In this document: positions 9,330 through 19,996 of the stretch, piece after piece
How positions within the stretch are numbered: position 1 is the first letter of the stretch
How the letters are laid out: the number at the start of each line of letters is the position of its first letter
Source of the DNA: Melghirimyces profundicolus
Lineage (GTDB): Bacteria; Bacillota; Bacilli; Thermoactinomycetales; DSM-45169
Direction of reading: 5' to 3'
NCBI RefSeq assembly: GCF_003054245.1
Contig: NZ_QBKR01000004.1
Location: forward strand, 62,001-126,000
DNA length: 64,000 nt
Notes under the pieces: model-generated
The model's input: the letters and a program-made list of their open reading frames with translations, nothing else
Told to the model about the DNA's origin: nothing
The model's database searches: none
Program-made: the position numbers and the translations under genes

Positions 9330-11081
9330 TCAAAGGACATTGGCACGTCCGGAGTAAATGTGCCCCCGTTCCGGGTCAACGGTCAGCTCCATGCCGTCTT
9401 GAAAGAGACGGGTCGCCCCCTTCACCCCGACCACCACCGGGATTCCCAGACTTAAGCCCACCACTGCTGCATGGGAGGTGAGGCCGCCTTCTTCCACGAT
9501 CACCGCGGAAGCGCGTTCAAAGGAATCCATCATGTCCTTGTCCGTTCCCTGGGTGACCAGAATCGCCCCGTCCTTCATCTTGGAGCGCAGTTCCTCCGCG
9601 GTTTTGCCCACCACCACTTCACCGGTGAGCACCTTTTTTCCGACTCCCTGTCCGCTGGCAAACACGTCTCCGATCACATGCACTTTCATCAAATTGGTTG
9701 TGCCGGACTGTTTCACGGGAACACCGGCGGTGATGACCACCAGTTCCCCATGGCGGACCAAGCCGGCTTTCAGGGAAGACTGAATGGCGGTGCTGAGCAT
9801 TTCATCGGTGGATTCCACCCGGCCCCCTTCCACGGGGTAGATCCCCCAGACAAGGGTCAACTGCCGCATGACCTTATGATGGCGCGTCACCGCCACGATC
9901 GGGGCGCGGGGACGGTATTTGGAAACCATCCGGGCGGTCCGGCCGCTTTCGGTGGAAGTGATGATGGCGGAAGAATTCAACGCGCCGGCGGTGTGGACCA
10001 CCGCCTGACTGATGGAATCCGGAATGCTCACTTCCAGCTCCCGGATCCGCTCACGGAACAGGTCGGCGTATTGAAGGGAGTCCTCCGCTTTGGAAGCGAT
10101 CCGGTCCATGGTCTGCACCGCCTCGACGGGATATTTCCCGCTGGCTGTCTCCCCCGAGAGCATGATGGCATCGGTGCCGTCAAAGATCGCGTTGGCCACA
10201 TCGCTGGCCTCGGCACGGGTGGGACGCGGGTTTCGCTGCATGGAGTCCAGCATCTGGGTGGCGGTGATCACCGGTTTGCCCAGATGGTTGCATCTTTTGA
10301 TCATTTTTTTCTGCAGCACGGGAACTTCCTCGGCCGGAATTTCCACTCCCAAATCCCCGCGGGCCACCATCACCCCGTCGGAAACTTTCAGGATGGCGTC
10401 CAGGTTCTTCACGCCTTCCCGGTTTTCGATTTTGGAGATGATATGAATATCGGCCCCGTACTCCTCCAGAATCTTGCGGATCTCAAGAACATCGTCGGCC
10501 TTTCTCACAAATGAAGCGGCGATAAAATCCACATCCTGTTCAATGCCGAAACGGATATCGTCGGCATCCTTGCCCGTGATTCCGGGAAGATTGACGGAAA
10601 CCCCCGGAACATTGACCCCCTTGCGGTTCTTCAGAGGGCCTCCGTTCTCAATGCGGCAGCGGATGTCGCCCCCCTGCACCTCCTCCACCCTGAGGCTGAT
10701 GAGTCCATCGTCAACCAGAATCGTGGAGCCGGGGCGGATGTCGTCGGGCAGGCCCTTGTAAGAAACAGACACGCGGGAAGCATCCCCTTCGATTTCTTCG
10801 GTGGTGAGGGTGATGGTTTCCCCCGTCTTCAACTCCACTTCCCCTTCCCGGAGAAGACCCGTGCGGATTTCCGGCCCCTTCGTATCCAAAAGAATGGCCA
10901 CCTTGGTGCCCAACTCCCGTTCCACCTCTCGGATGCGTTCGATCCGGCGCAGATGTTCTTCATGGTTCCCATGGGAAAAATTGAGCCGCGCCACGTTCAT
11001 GCCGGCCCGGACCAGGCGCCGGAGCGTCTCCTTGTCCTCGCTGGCCGGGCCGATGGTGCATACGATCTTGGTCCTCCGCAT
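9330..11081 (-). CDS. pyk: Pyruvate kinase with C-terminal PEP-utilising mobile domain
   Basis: Glycolytic pyruvate kinase, 583 residues, the long form of Bacillus and relatives. The N-terminus [14 protein letters not shown], active-site segment around [10 protein letters not shown], and [12 protein letters not shown] with the following ATQMLDSM are visible. After about residue 480 comes the extra C-terminal domain like PEP synthase/PTS enzyme I, with the TSHAAVVG motif in which Thr and His are conserved. The start was set at the second ATG, eight bases after AAAGGAG and matching the family; the first ATG adds three residues. pfkA lies 16 bases upstream, so pfkA-pyk form an operon. Confidence 0.96.
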   Translation of the reverse strand: MRRTKIVCTIGPASEDKETLRRLVRAGMNVARLNFSHGNHEEHLRRIERIREVERELGTKVAILLDTKGPEIRTGLLREGEVELKTGETITLTTEEIEGDASRVSVSYKGLPDDIRPGSTILVDDGLISLRVEEVQGGDIRCRIENGGPLKNRKGVNVPGVSVNLPGITGKDADDIRFGIEQDVDFIAASFVRKADDVLEIRKILEEYGADIHIISKIENREGVKNLDAILKVSDGVMVARGDLGVEIPAEEVPVLQKKMIKRCNHLGKPVITATQMLDSMQRNPRPTRAEASDVANAIFDGTDAIMLSGETASGKYPVEAVQTMDRIASKAEDSLQYADLFRERIRELEVSIPDSISQAVVHTAGALNSSAIITSTESGRTARMVSKYRPRAPIVAVTRHHKVMRQLTLVWGIYPVEGGRVESTDEMLSTAIQSSLKAGLVRHGELVVITAGVPVKQSGTTNLMKVHVIGDVFASGQGVGKKVLTGEVVVGKTAEELRSKMKDGAILVTQGTDKDMMDSFERASAVIVEEGGLTSHAAVVGLSLGIPVVVGVKGATRLFQDGMELTVDPERGHIYSGRANVL

Positions 11082-11097
11082 CCATTCCACTCCTTTT

Positions 11098-12063
<966 letters not shown>

Positions 12064-12147
12064 TCACCTCGTTCGTTGTAATCACCCGAATCCCCGTCGG
12101 GACTGTTATTGTCCCGCCGGGACAAAAAGAGAATACCGTGGGGTGAT

Positions 12148-13116
12148 TTATTCCACGGTATGGTATACCCCGATTTTCTCAAATTTTTTGTGCCGGTCAG
12201 ATACCAGCTGGTCACCGTCCATCTCACAGAGGGGTTCCAGCGCGTCCCGGATCGCCTCCTTGATCTGTTGTGCCTGAAAAGCCGGATCCCTGTGAGCCCC
12301 CCCTTTGGGTTCGGGGATAATCTGATCGATCACGCCCAGCTCTTTGAGATCCTGTGCCGTAATTTTCAGAGCTTCCGCCGCTTCCTGAGCCTTGGCCGCG
12401 TCACGCCACAGAATGGCTGCAGCACCCTCGGGGGAAATGACGGAATAATAGGCGTGCTCCAGCATCAAAAGGCGGTTGCCCACACTGATCGCAAGGGCGC
12501 CTCCACTGCCTCCTTCACCGGTGACGATACAGATGATCGGCACCCGGAAGCCGGCCATTTCCCGGAGGTTCCTCGCGATCGCCTCGGACTGCCCCCGTTC
12601 CTCCGCTTCCACGCCGGGATGGGCTCCTTGCGTATCAACAAAACAGATGATCGGCCTTCCGAACTTGTCCGCCTGCTGCATCAGGCGAAGGGCCTTCCGA
12701 TACCCTTCGGGATGGGGCAGACCGAAGTTGCGGGCAATTTTATCTTTTGTATCCTTCCCCCGTTCGTGTCCGATCACCGTTACCGGGCGGCCGTCCAGCT
12801 TGGCGATTCCGCCGACGATCGCCGGGTCGTCCCCGTAGAGCCGGTCACCGTGCAGTTCCATGAAATCCGTGAAGATATGTCGGATATAGTCCAGGGCGGT
12901 GGGACGGGAAGCATGGCGGGCAATCTGCACTTTTTGCCAGGTGGAGAGATTGCCGTAGATCTCTTTTTCCAGTCTCCGGGCTTTTTCCTCCAAGGTGGCG
13001 ATTTCGTCGGAAAGATCGATGGATTTTTCTTGGGTGAATTTCTGCAGTTCCTTGATCTTCTCCCTGAGTTCCACCAAGGGTTTTTCAAAGGGGAGTTGTC
13101 CGTTACCGGTTGCCAT
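12148..13116 (-). CDS. accA: Acetyl-CoA carboxylase carboxyltransferase subunit alpha
   Basis: Alpha subunit of the carboxyltransferase that makes malonyl-CoA for fatty acid synthesis; 322 residues. The N-terminal helical region [15 protein letters not shown], the [19 protein letters not shown] segment and the CoA-pocket region [14 protein letters not shown] are typical. It overlaps accD by 14 bases, so the two subunits are translationally coupled. GGGAGGGTG is the ribosome site. Confidence 0.97.
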   Translation of the reverse strand: MATGNGQLPFEKPLVELREKIKELQKFTQEKSIDLSDEIATLEEKARRLEKEIYGNLSTWQKVQIARHASRPTALDYIRHIFTDFMELHGDRLYGDDPAIVGGIAKLDGRPVTVIGHERGKDTKDKIARNFGLPHPEGYRKALRLMQQADKFGRPIICFVDTQGAHPGVEAEERGQSEAIARNLREMAGFRVPIICIVTGEGGSGGALAISVGNRLLMLEHAYYSVISPEGAAAILWRDAAKAQEAAEALKITAQDLKELGVIDQIIPEPKGGAHRDPAFQAQQIKEAIRDALEPLCEMDGDQLVSDRHKKFEKIGVYHTVE

Positions 13117-13969
13117 CGTTCACCCTCCCGCTGTGCAAATCGAGAATCTTAATCAGGGTCTCCCTCAATTCCGAACGGTGCACCACCTGATCCAGTTGCC
13201 CATGCTTCAGCAGAAACTCCGCCGTTTGGAAGTCTTCCGGAAGCTTCTGCCGCACGGTCTGTTCGATGACCCGGCGTCCGGCAAAACCGATCAGGGCCTG
13301 GGGTTCGGCGATGTTGATATCCCCCAGGGAAGAGAAGCTCGCGGAAACGCCGCCGGTCGTCGGATTGGTCAGAACCGAAACAAAGAGGACCCGTTCCCGG
13401 TGCATCTTTTCCAGCGCCGCACTCGTCTTGGCCATCTGCATCAGGGAAAGCACGCCTTCCTGCATCCGGGCTCCGCCGGAGGCGGAAAAAAGGATGAAGG
13501 GGTATTTCTTCGTGGCGGCACGGTGAGCGGCACGGGCGATTTTTTCTCCGACAACGGATCCCATGCTGCCCATTCGAAACCGGGAATCCATCACACCGAT
13601 CACGGCGGGAAAGCCTCCCACGGTCCCCTCGCCGGTCACCACCGCTTCATTCAGCTTTGTCTTTTCCCGGTCCGCCTCCAGTTTTTTGGCGTAGTTGGGA
13701 AACGAGAGGGGATCCCCGGAGGTCAGTCCGGAATCGAATTCAAAAAAACGACCTTCGTCCACAATCATCCGGATTCGTTCCGGTGCGGACATGGAAAAAT
13801 GGTAACCGCATTTTTTGCAGACTTTCAGGTTTTTCTCCAGTTCTTTGACAAAACCGATGTCTCCGCACTGGGGACATTTCTGCATGATTCCTTCGGGAAT
13901 GTCTTTTTTCGCCTGCTCCGAGGGGATGGTGGCGTATTTTTTCTGTTTTCGAAACAAGTCCTTTAACAC
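13103..13969 (-). CDS. accD: Acetyl-CoA carboxylase carboxyltransferase subunit beta
   Basis: Beta subunit partner of AccA, 288 residues. The N-terminal zinc ribbon is visible as CPQCGD followed by CKKCGYH (about residues 32-58); the crotonase-like core includes [19 protein letters not shown] and [20 protein letters not shown] start with GAGGTG five bases upstream is used. It is the first gene of accD-accA; a GC-rich imperfect hairpin about 60 bases upstream has no T run and is not called as a terminator. Confidence 0.96.
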   Translation of the reverse strand: MLKDLFRKQKKYATIPSEQAKKDIPEGIMQKCPQCGDIGFVKELEKNLKVCKKCGYHFSMSAPERIRMIVDEGRFFEFDSGLTSGDPLSFPNYAKKLEADREKTKLNEAVVTGEGTVGGFPAVIGVMDSRFRMGSMGSVVGEKIARAAHRAATKKYPFILFSASGGARMQEGVLSLMQMAKTSAALEKMHRERVLFVSVLTNPTTGGVSASFSSLGDINIAEPQALIGFAGRRVIEQTVRQKLPEDFQTAEFLLKHGQLDQVVHRSELRETLIKILDLHSGRVNDGNR

Positions 13970-14168
13970 GGTAACACCTCATCCGTGTGCGTATTGGTTT
14001 TTGCGGCCGATTACACAACAGAGGGCCCGGCGCACCGGGCCTGACCGTTCCTGGACGGCCGAATGTTTATCCTTGTGAGCGGACCCGGGGGAACCCATCC
14101 GGTTTAATCGGAGTCATCATAGCACAGAACGGAAGGGAGAAGCAAAAACAAGCCGGTCGGGGCAGGGT

Positions 14169-14879
14169 TCAGATCCCGCCCTTGACTCCATCCCTGCCGG
14201 TACGGAAAAAACCCGCGGCGGTCAGGTGGGCTTCCAACCTCCGTTCCGCTTCGCGGGGATCCCGGTCCCGAATGGCATCCAGGATTTCACGGTGCTCCCG
14301 AAGGGCCTCAGCAGGACGGCCGCTCCGTTTAAGGGAGGATGTTCTCACCGTCTGTCCGTATTGAATCACCGGATACCAAACCCGGAGAAGCAAATGGTTC
14401 TGCGAGGCCCGCACCAGGCGGCGGTGAAACTCATAATCCTCCTCCACCGGCACGTTCCCTTCCAAGACCTGCTTCTCCATCTTTTTCCATATTCTTTCCA
14501 ACTCATCCATATCCTCCCGGTCTGCACGGAGAGCGGCGAGTCGGGCCGCCCCCCTTTCCAGGAGTCCCCGCATCTCCAGCAAGTTGTCCTTGGAAGGTTG
14601 GTCCCGAAGGATGTAAAAAGCGAGGAGGTCCACCAAACGATGGGCTCGGTGGGGTTGCAAAAAGGTGCCTTGCCCTCTCCGTGTGGTGATGATTCCCAAA
14701 AGCTCCAGCGCCCTGAGCGCTTCCCGGACCGTGGAACGACCCACTTCAAGCCGGGAAACCAGTTCCCGCTCGGAAGGCATCCGGTCGCCGGGTTTTAATC
14801 CCTCTTCCTCAATGACTTCCTGGATCCGGAGAAGGATGGATTGAAACTTTGTGGAGCCTGCTTCCGACAGCACGTTCAA
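14169..14879 (-). CDS. GntR/FadR-family transcriptional regulator
   Basis: Regulator of about 236 residues. Winged-helix domain at about residues 10-80 with the GntR signature PGDRMPSERELVSRL and GRSTVREALRALELLG; a C-terminal all-helical FCD ligand domain follows (about 95-225) with metal/ligand residues in EEDYEFHRRLVRAS and LREHREILDAI. The TTG start is set by a GAGG site seven bases upstream; an in-frame GTG six codons earlier is possible. It sits between ytsJ and accDA, so control of malate/pyruvate or fatty acid metabolism is likely, but the ligand (acyl-CoA or an organic acid) cannot be read from the sequence. Confidence 0.85.
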   Translation of the reverse strand: MNVLSEAGSTKFQSILLRIQEVIEEEGLKPGDRMPSERELVSRLEVGRSTVREALRALELLGIITTRRGQGTFLQPHRAHRLVDLLAFYILRDQPSKDNLLEMRGLLERGAARLAALRADREDMDELERIWKKMEKQVLEGNVPVEEDYEFHRRLVRASQNHLLLRVWYPVIQYGQTVRTSSLKRSGRPAEALREHREILDAIRDRDPREAERRLEAHLTAAGFFRTGRDGVKGGI

Positions 14880-14934
14880 CACCACACCTCGCTTCACCTG
14901 ACTTCAAAAGGGTGAGAATATGGAATGAATGGGA

Positions 14935-16170
14935 TTAAGATGAGATCTGGGTTAGCTGCAACGTCCGCTTGTACACTTCTTCCGGATCCACCTGGATACG
15001 GGCCACGCCCGTTTCCATCGCCGCACGGGCCACTTCCGCAGCCACCTTGGGGGCTACCCGCGGGTTGAAGGGAGCGGGGATCACATAATCGGGGGAGAGT
15101 TCGTCTTCCCCGATCAGATCCGCGATCGCGGAGGCTGCCGCCACTTTCATCTGTTCGTTGATCCCCCGGGCCCGGGCATCCAGAGCCCCGCGAAAAATTC
15201 CGGGGAAAGCGAGCACATTGTTCACTTGGTTGGGAAAATCGGAACGACCCGTTCCCACCACTCTGGCACCCGCCTCATAAGCCTCTTCCGGCATAATCTC
15301 GGGAACCGGGTTGGCCATGGCAAAAATGATCGGATCCCGTTTCATCGATCGGACCATTTCTTTGGTAACCGCTCCGGCCACCGACACCCCGATAAAAACG
15401 TCGGCATCTTCCATCGCGTCGGCCAGACTTCCTTTAACCCCTTCCCGGTTGGTCTCCTTGGCGATGGTTTCTTTGATGGTGTTCATCCCTTCCCTGCGGC
15501 CTTCATAGATGATCCCTTTGCTGTCGCACATGAGGACGTCTTTGACGCCCAGGGACAAGAGCAGCTTTATGATGGCAATCCCGGCCGCACCGGCCCCGTT
15601 GGCCACCACTCTCACTTCGTCCATCCTTTTGCCCACGACTTTCAGCGCGTTGATCAGCCCTGCCAGTGTGACGATGGCCGTCCCGTGCTGATCATCGTGG
15701 AAGACGGGAATGTCCACTTCCTTTTTCAATCGTTCTTCGATGATAAAGCACTTCGGTGCCGCGATATCTTCCAGATTGACTCCCCCGAACGTGGGGGCCA
15801 AGAGCTTCACTGTCTCCACGATCTTGTCCACTTCATTGGTATTGACGCAGAGGGGGAAGGCATCCACCCCCGCAAACGATTTGAACAAGACCGCCTTCCC
15901 TTCCATCACGGGCATGGCCGCGTGGGGACCGATGTTCCCAAGCCCGAGCACCGCCGTTCCGTCAGACACGACGGCCACCAGATTCCCTTTCATCGTATAG
16001 TCGAATACTTTGGCCGGATCGGTATGGATCTCCTTGCAAGGTTCAGCCACACCCGGTGAATAGGCCAGACTCAGATCTTCGGAACGCTTGACAGCCACTT
16101 TGGAACGAACCGTCAGTTTTCCCTGTTGTTCACGGTGCAGCTTGAGAGCTTCTTCGCGCAAAGAGGACAA
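14935..16170 (-). CDS. ytsJ: NAD(P)-dependent malic enzyme YtsJ
   Basis: Oxidative decarboxylation of malate to pyruvate; 411 residues. Substrate-binding and catalytic segments: LSLAYSPGVAEPCKEI, FKSFAGVDAFPLCVNT, VFHDDQHGTAIVTLAGL (metal ligand Asp), and the dinucleotide loop VANGAGAAGIAI. The TTG start (LSSLREEAL) lies eight bases after AAAGGAG and matches B. subtilis YtsJ; a GTG three codons earlier overlaps the ribosome site. YtsJ is the main NADP-linked malic enzyme of B. subtilis growing on malate, so it partners mdh and pyk nearby. The position next to accD is conserved. Confidence 0.95.
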   Translation of the reverse strand: MSSLREEALKLHREQQGKLTVRSKVAVKRSEDLSLAYSPGVAEPCKEIHTDPAKVFDYTMKGNLVAVVSDGTAVLGLGNIGPHAAMPVMEGKAVLFKSFAGVDAFPLCVNTNEVDKIVETVKLLAPTFGGVNLEDIAAPKCFIIEERLKKEVDIPVFHDDQHGTAIVTLAGLINALKVVGKRMDEVRVVANGAGAAGIAIIKLLLSLGVKDVLMCDSKGIIYEGRREGMNTIKETIAKETNREGVKGSLADAMEDADVFIGVSVAGAVTKEMVRSMKRDPIIFAMANPVPEIMPEEAYEAGARVVGTGRSDFPNQVNNVLAFPGIFRGALDARARGINEQMKVAAASAIADLIGEDELSPDYVIPAPFNPRVAPKVAAEVARAAMETGVARIQVDPEEVYKRTLQLTQISS

Positions 16171-16341
16171 TCCTTTCACTCCTTTGATATCCGGTCCCGG
16201 CGGTGGTCAGACCACTGAATGGAATATCCCCTATTATAGCAGATGCCGGGACCGGGAGGAAGAGTCCATCCCCCGAAGCATGCCCCCTCCCCTCTCCGCC
16301 CGGCCTCCCCCTGTTCCCGCGGGCGGTCCTGTTCCGACGTC

Positions 16342-17073
16342 TCAGTGCTTTAAAGGAGGGGGGGAAAGATCCCCGGTTTGGTTAAGGGAAACGGTCAGGT
16401 CACCGTTCGGTTTCACCGAAGCGAAAAACACCTCTTTTTCGCTGCTGATCCCCTGCTGTTTCAATCGCTGCCGCAGCCAGTCCCGGTCGAGCTTGAGAAA
16501 GGCGAGGACATCGGTCTCCACTTTCCCTTCGAGGATCACCGGGTGGGAGAAGTCGGTCACCGGCGGAGCGGGCAGATTCAGATCGCCTTTGGAGACGTTT
16601 TGCTTCTCAAATCTTTTTTGCACTGACAGATTCCCGTTAGGTTCAATCACCGCCATCTCCACTTCGTCCAAGTCGAAGATTTGCTGTTCCCGGAGCATGA
16701 CCAGAATGTTGTCCACCGAATAACGGATACTGCCGAGTGTTTTGGGAAGAAATTCTCCTTTCCATACCACGACGGCCGGCTCAAAGGTCAACAACCTTCC
16801 GATCTTCCTTCTGGAAACCGCCAAGCGGGAAACCAGGCGCTGAATAAGCCCGATCGCAAGGATAGTGGCGAAGGTCGGCAAATGGTGGATGTTCGGATCG
16901 GCGATATCCGCTCCGACCACGGCACCCATTACCACGATGATGAGGAAGTCGAAAACCGGCATCTCCCCAATGGACCTCCTCCCCATGAAAAGCGTGACAA
17001 AGAGAAGCAGAGGAAGGATCGTCACCACTCTTCCCAATATCAGCGGAATGTCCTTGATCATTTCCAGATCCAT
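16342..17073 (-). CDS. YetF-type DUF421 membrane protein
   Basis: Membrane protein of 243 residues: three N-terminal transmembrane helices (about 8-30, 40-58, 65-85) then two cytoplasmic repeats typical of YetF/DUF421, with LREQQIFDLDEVEMAVIEPN and LKQQGISSEKEVFFASVKPN about 80 residues apart. YetF proteins occur in spore-formers and two B. subtilis members are forespore-expressed, but their function is not settled. The ATG at 17073 follows a GGTGG site; a long upstream frame has no similarity to anything and is left out. No close operon partner. Confidence 0.85.
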   Translation of the reverse strand: MDLEMIKDIPLILGRVVTILPLLLFVTLFMGRRSIGEMPVFDFLIIVVMGAVVGADIADPNIHHLPTFATILAIGLIQRLVSRLAVSRRKIGRLLTFEPAVVVWKGEFLPKTLGSIRYSVDNILVMLREQQIFDLDEVEMAVIEPNGNLSVQKRFEKQNVSKGDLNLPAPPVTDFSHPVILEGKVETDVLAFLKLDRDWLRQRLKQQGISSEKEVFFASVKPNGDLTVSLNQTGDLSPPPLKH

Positions 17074-17441
17074 CACCAACCACCTTCCTTGGATATTTTT
17101 TCCGGTCTCTCGATCATAGATTGAAGCAACCATGGAGATCCCATGCATGCCGGGTTGGGTTCGCGGAAGAAACCGGGCCATAACGGTTGAAGAGTATGCC
17201 ATCGATCGGAGCCAAACGGACACCGGGGTGTCCGTCGGCGAAAACACGTCCGGCGAGTCCCCGCCGGACGGAAACAGCCCGTTTGTCTTCGGTGCATTCA
17301 AACCTGGTCCTCTGAACTTCCGTTTTGTCTCAACGGGAGGCCGATCATGGACAACGACGTCCCGCCGGGCACCCGGATTCTTTCCCCGTGAGAGCGGACG
17401 GCAAGTAAAACGGAACCCCCCCCTTGCTTTCAAGGGAGGGT
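17074..17441. other. gene-free stretch with two perfect hairpins
   Basis: No convincing gene. Two adjacent perfect inverted repeats are present: 217-234 past 17000 (CGGACAC/GTGTCCG) and 17247-17270 (CGTCCGGCG/CGCCGGACG, 6-base loop). On the minus strand they would form a structured leader 150 bases upstream of the YetF gene. A weaker hairpin at about 17411-17436 could end sirC transcription. No known riboswitch pattern was recognised. Confidence 0.45.
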
Positions 17442-17999
17442 TCAATCTTCCTCCGCCAGTCTCCTCAACCTTCTTCTTTTCTCTTCCTCACTCAGCCCTG
17501 AAGTCCTGATCTTCTCCCGTTCCCGATACAGCCGGTCCAGCTTCTCCCGCCAGCTCTCATCGTACTGCTCCGCCAACTCGTCCCGGATCATGCGGGCCAG
17601 AAACGGACTGGCCCCGCCGGTGGAGACGGACAACGTGAGCCGCCCCCGGTTCAACCGGACGGGAACATGGAAATTCCCCAACGACGGTCGATCCACTACA
17701 TTGACCAACTGTCGGGAGCCGGCCGCCTCCGCCACCTTCCGGTTGACTTCCGCCGAATCCGTCGCCGCCACCACCACCCAGGCATCATGGAGGTCCGCCG
17801 GCTCAAAGGCTTTTTTCCGCCAATGCAATTTTCCTTCCCCGGCCAACGTACGGATCTCCCCCCCGGCTTCCGGAGCCACCACCGTCACCCGGGCCCCCGC
17901 TTCCAGCAGCCACCGGGACCGGCGGGCGGCCACCTTCCCCGCCCCGATCACCACCGCCGGTCGGCCGTGAAGGTTGAGCATGATGGGAGTGTGGTTCAT
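17442..17999 (-). CDS. sirC: Precorrin-2 dehydrogenase / siroheme-pathway NAD-binding protein
   Basis: Oxidises precorrin-2 to sirohydrochlorin in siroheme biosynthesis; 185 residues, like SirC/YlnF/Met8-type single-function enzymes rather than full CysG. Rossmann motif VVIGAGKVAARR at about residues 14-25, conserved VVAATDSAEVNRKVAE and LVNVVDRPSLGNFHVPV, and the catalytic-region STGGASPFLARMIR. ATG with TAGGAGGG eight bases upstream. It supplies the cofactor of the sulfite reductase encoded 2 kb away, but DUF2164, a MITE and a terminator separate it from that operon. The ferrochelatase step gene (sirB/cbiX) is not in the window. Confidence 0.9.
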   Translation of the reverse strand: MNHTPIMLNLHGRPAVVIGAGKVAARRSRWLLEAGARVTVVAPEAGGEIRTLAGEGKLHWRKKAFEPADLHDAWVVVAATDSAEVNRKVAEAAGSRQLVNVVDRPSLGNFHVPVRLNRGRLTLSVSTGGASPFLARMIRDELAEQYDESWREKLDRLYREREKIRTSGLSEEEKRRRLRRLAEED

Positions 18000-18101
18000 C
18001 AAAAGCCCTCCTAATATTTCTCACAATCCCCCCTGAAAACCCGGGTGGAACACACAATGAATTCCCTGACGCAGCCTTAAAACCCTTGCCCCTGACTCCG
18101 A

Positions 18102-18350
18102 TCAGCGGCGGGTCATTCTTTGCAGGGATTGCAGATCTTCTTCCATAGCGGTGCATCGTTGGCCCACCAACTTTACCGCATCCCGGATGCCTTGGTTGTA
18201 CAGAACCGGGCCCAACTGATCGATAAAGAAATGAAGGAGGGTTTCTGCAGCAATGTTCCCGATTTCCTCGCCTCTCTCATCCAAACAGAAGCTTTTTATT
18301 TCGTCTATTAACACTTCTTTTTGCTCTCTGGGTAATTTCAGAACGTTCAT
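18102..18350 (-). CDS. DUF2164 family protein
   Basis: A small 82-residue protein. The central segment DERGEEIGNIAAETLLHFF and the following LGPVLYNQGIRDA match the DUF2164 family; function unknown. ATG preceded by GGAGAGGAC. A repeat element inserted only 22 bases upstream of the start codon has probably displaced or replaced the native promoter, so expression may depend on the element. Confidence 0.75.
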   Translation of the reverse strand: MNVLKLPREQKEVLIDEIKSFCLDERGEEIGNIAAETLLHFFIDQLGPVLYNQGIRDAVKLVGQRCTAMEEDLQSLQRMTRR

Positions 18351-18371
18351 GACTGTCCTCTCCTTCATTAG

Positions 18372-18621
18372 AAGCGTTGTGAAAAAGTGAGCGACAGCAT
18401 TTACCCAAAGCCGCTCCGGCTGCTGTCCTGCAGAGATGTAGGCACTGTCCGCTCCGAATCATCCTGCTGCGGGCAGGGGCAAACGCCTTCGGATGCAACA
18501 CAGAGAAGCTTTTGCCCTTAAACGCCCTTGCAGTCTGATTCTCCGCTGGGCAGGACAGCAAAGTCGCTATTTTGGGTAAACGCTCCCCTACTTCTGAGCC
18601 TAACCATAAATCACAACGCTT
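18372..18621. repeat. MITE-like repeat, copy 1
   Basis: A 250-base non-coding element with terminal inverted repeat AAGCGTTGTGA at one end and TCACAACGCTT at the other; inner TTTACCCAAA and TTTGGGTAAA also mirror each other. It is flanked by TTAG on both sides, a possible 4-base target duplication. It is about 90 percent identical to the copy at 27593-27843 and shares ends with 38472-38751 and 60494-60541. No transposase frame inside, so it would be mobilised in trans if mobile at all. Confidence 0.8.
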
Positions 18622-18876
18622 TTAGGTAATTGTACTTCAAATCATATCTCTAACCTTCGTTTTCCGTTCCTCTCTTTTCTATATCGTTTCCTTCCTTTCC
18701 TTGGATTAACTTATTCAAACTTCCTTAAAGTTGACTAACCGCCACTCAACAGCACGTGATCTGCACAGATGAGTGTGGACCCCTTTCGCCTGACCGTTTT
18801 TTCGCTTCCACGCCGCCCATCTTCACCGTGAATGGGTGTGGGTCGTCCTTTTTTCTTCAGTTCCTTCATCACCTGT

Positions 18877-18897
18877 AAAAAAAGCCGCTTTCGCGGC
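18877..18897 (-). terminator. terminator of the sulfate assimilation operon
   Basis: GCCGC/GCGGC stem with TTTC loop (18884-18897) followed on the minus strand by seven T, 54 bases after the sumT stop codon. Confidence 0.75.
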
Positions 18898-18950
18898 ACA
18901 AAATCAGTTGCAGGGATAATTTTTCAAGAGCACGTATTCCTTTCCTTCAC

Positions 18951-19739
18951 TTACACCCCCACCTTTTCCAGGCGGGCTCCTTCCCATTCTCCATCCAGTC
19001 GTTTCTCGAACCAAGCCAGTTTTTCCCGAAAAGCGACCACTTCCCCCACGAGAATCAGGGTGGGGTTTTTCACTTGGTGGCGGCGGGCAAGGTCGACCAG
19101 GTCCTCCAGCGTGCCCGTCACCGTTCGTTGATCGTGGGTGGTCCCCCAGTGGATCAGGGCGACGGGGGTGTGTGGAGGCTTACCGTGGGTGAGGAGACGC
19201 TCCCGGATATAGGGGAGATTTTTCACTCCCATGTAGATGGCCAGCGTGTCGATCCCCCGGGCCAGGTTTTCCCACTGCAGCTCCTCTTCCTCCCCTTTCT
19301 TCCGGTGTCCGGTGACGAAGGCGAAGGTGGAGGCGTGTGCCCGGTGGGTGACCGGGATGCCGGCGTAGGCCGGTGCGGCGATCCCGGCAGTGATACCGGG
19401 GACCACCTCGAAGTCCACCCCGTGGCGGACCAAAGCTTCCGCTTCCTCCCCGCCCCGTCCGTATACAAAAGGGTCGCCCCCCTTCAACCGGGTCACCGTC
19501 TTCCCCGCCAGGGCATGCTTCACGAGAAACCGGTTCATCGTCTCCTGTTTCATCGTGTGGAAGCCGGGGAGCTTGCCGCAATAGAGGAGCTCTGCCTCCG
19601 ACCGGGCGTAATCGAGCAATTTCGGATGGATCAGACGGTCATAGAGAATGATATCCGCCTCCCGGATGCAACGGACCCCCTTCACCGTGATCAGCTCCGG
19701 ATCGCCCGGTCCGGCTCCCACCAAATAAACTTTTCCCAT
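18951..19739 (-). CDS. sumT: Uroporphyrinogen-III C-methyltransferase
   Basis: Makes precorrin-2 by two SAM-dependent methylations, the branch to siroheme; 262 residues. SAM-binding start YLVGAGPGDPELIT, then LKGGDPFVYGRGGEEAEAL and VVPGITAGIAAPAYAGIPVTHR are classic CobA/SumT signatures. GGGAGGG precedes the ATG. Last gene of the operon begun at yezD; with sirC it provides siroheme for the sulfite reductase three genes upstream. A roughly 20-residue C-terminal extension rich in charged residues is present. Confidence 0.96.
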   Translation of the reverse strand: MGKVYLVGAGPGDPELITVKGVRCIREADIILYDRLIHPKLLDYARSEAELLYCGKLPGFHTMKQETMNRFLVKHALAGKTVTRLKGGDPFVYGRGGEEAEALVRHGVDFEVVPGITAGIAAPAYAGIPVTHRAHASTFAFVTGHRKKGEEEELQWENLARGIDTLAIYMGVKNLPYIRERLLTHGKPPHTPVALIHWGTTHDQRTVTGTLEDLVDLARRHQVKNPTLILVGEVVAFREKLAWFEKRLDGEWEGARLEKVGV

Positions 19740-19770
19740 GGCAAACCCTCCCGAATGTATTCGTTTCCTT

Positions 19771-19983
19771 TCAGAGGTTCTCCGATTCCCGCAGGACGAA
19801 ACCGCCCCCTTTTTGGATCCGCTTTTTCTCGTAAAGGGTCACGTCTTCCACCTCGGGCATCTTGAGATAGGTTTTTTCCAGTTCGGTATCGACAAGACAG
19901 AACGCCTGATCGTCATCCCCGGCAACCACCACCACGGGGACGGCTTCCTCTTTTAAAAGGACTTCGAAACGATAGAGATACAC
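19771..19983 (-). CDS. DUF3906 family small protein
   Basis: A 70-residue protein (VYLYRFEVLL at the N-terminus, GGGFVLRES near the end) that resembles the DUF3906 family known from Bacillus. Function unknown. GTG start with AAAGGGGG seven bases upstream; a 17-codon upstream extension overlaps the sulfite reductase end and is rejected. It lies 13 bases after the sulfite reductase gene and 31 before sumT, so a role in sulfite reduction or its redox supply is inferred from position only. Confidence 0.7.
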   Translation of the reverse strand: MYLYRFEVLLKEEAVPVVVVAGDDDQAFCLVDTELEKTYLKMPEVEDVTLYEKKRIQKGGGFVLRESENL

Positions 19984-19996
19984 CCGGCCACCCCCT

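Noticed and set aside
14022-14043. GC-rich hairpin upstream of accD as a terminator or T-box
   Set aside because: No T run follows on either strand and no T-box or FapR site is recognisable.
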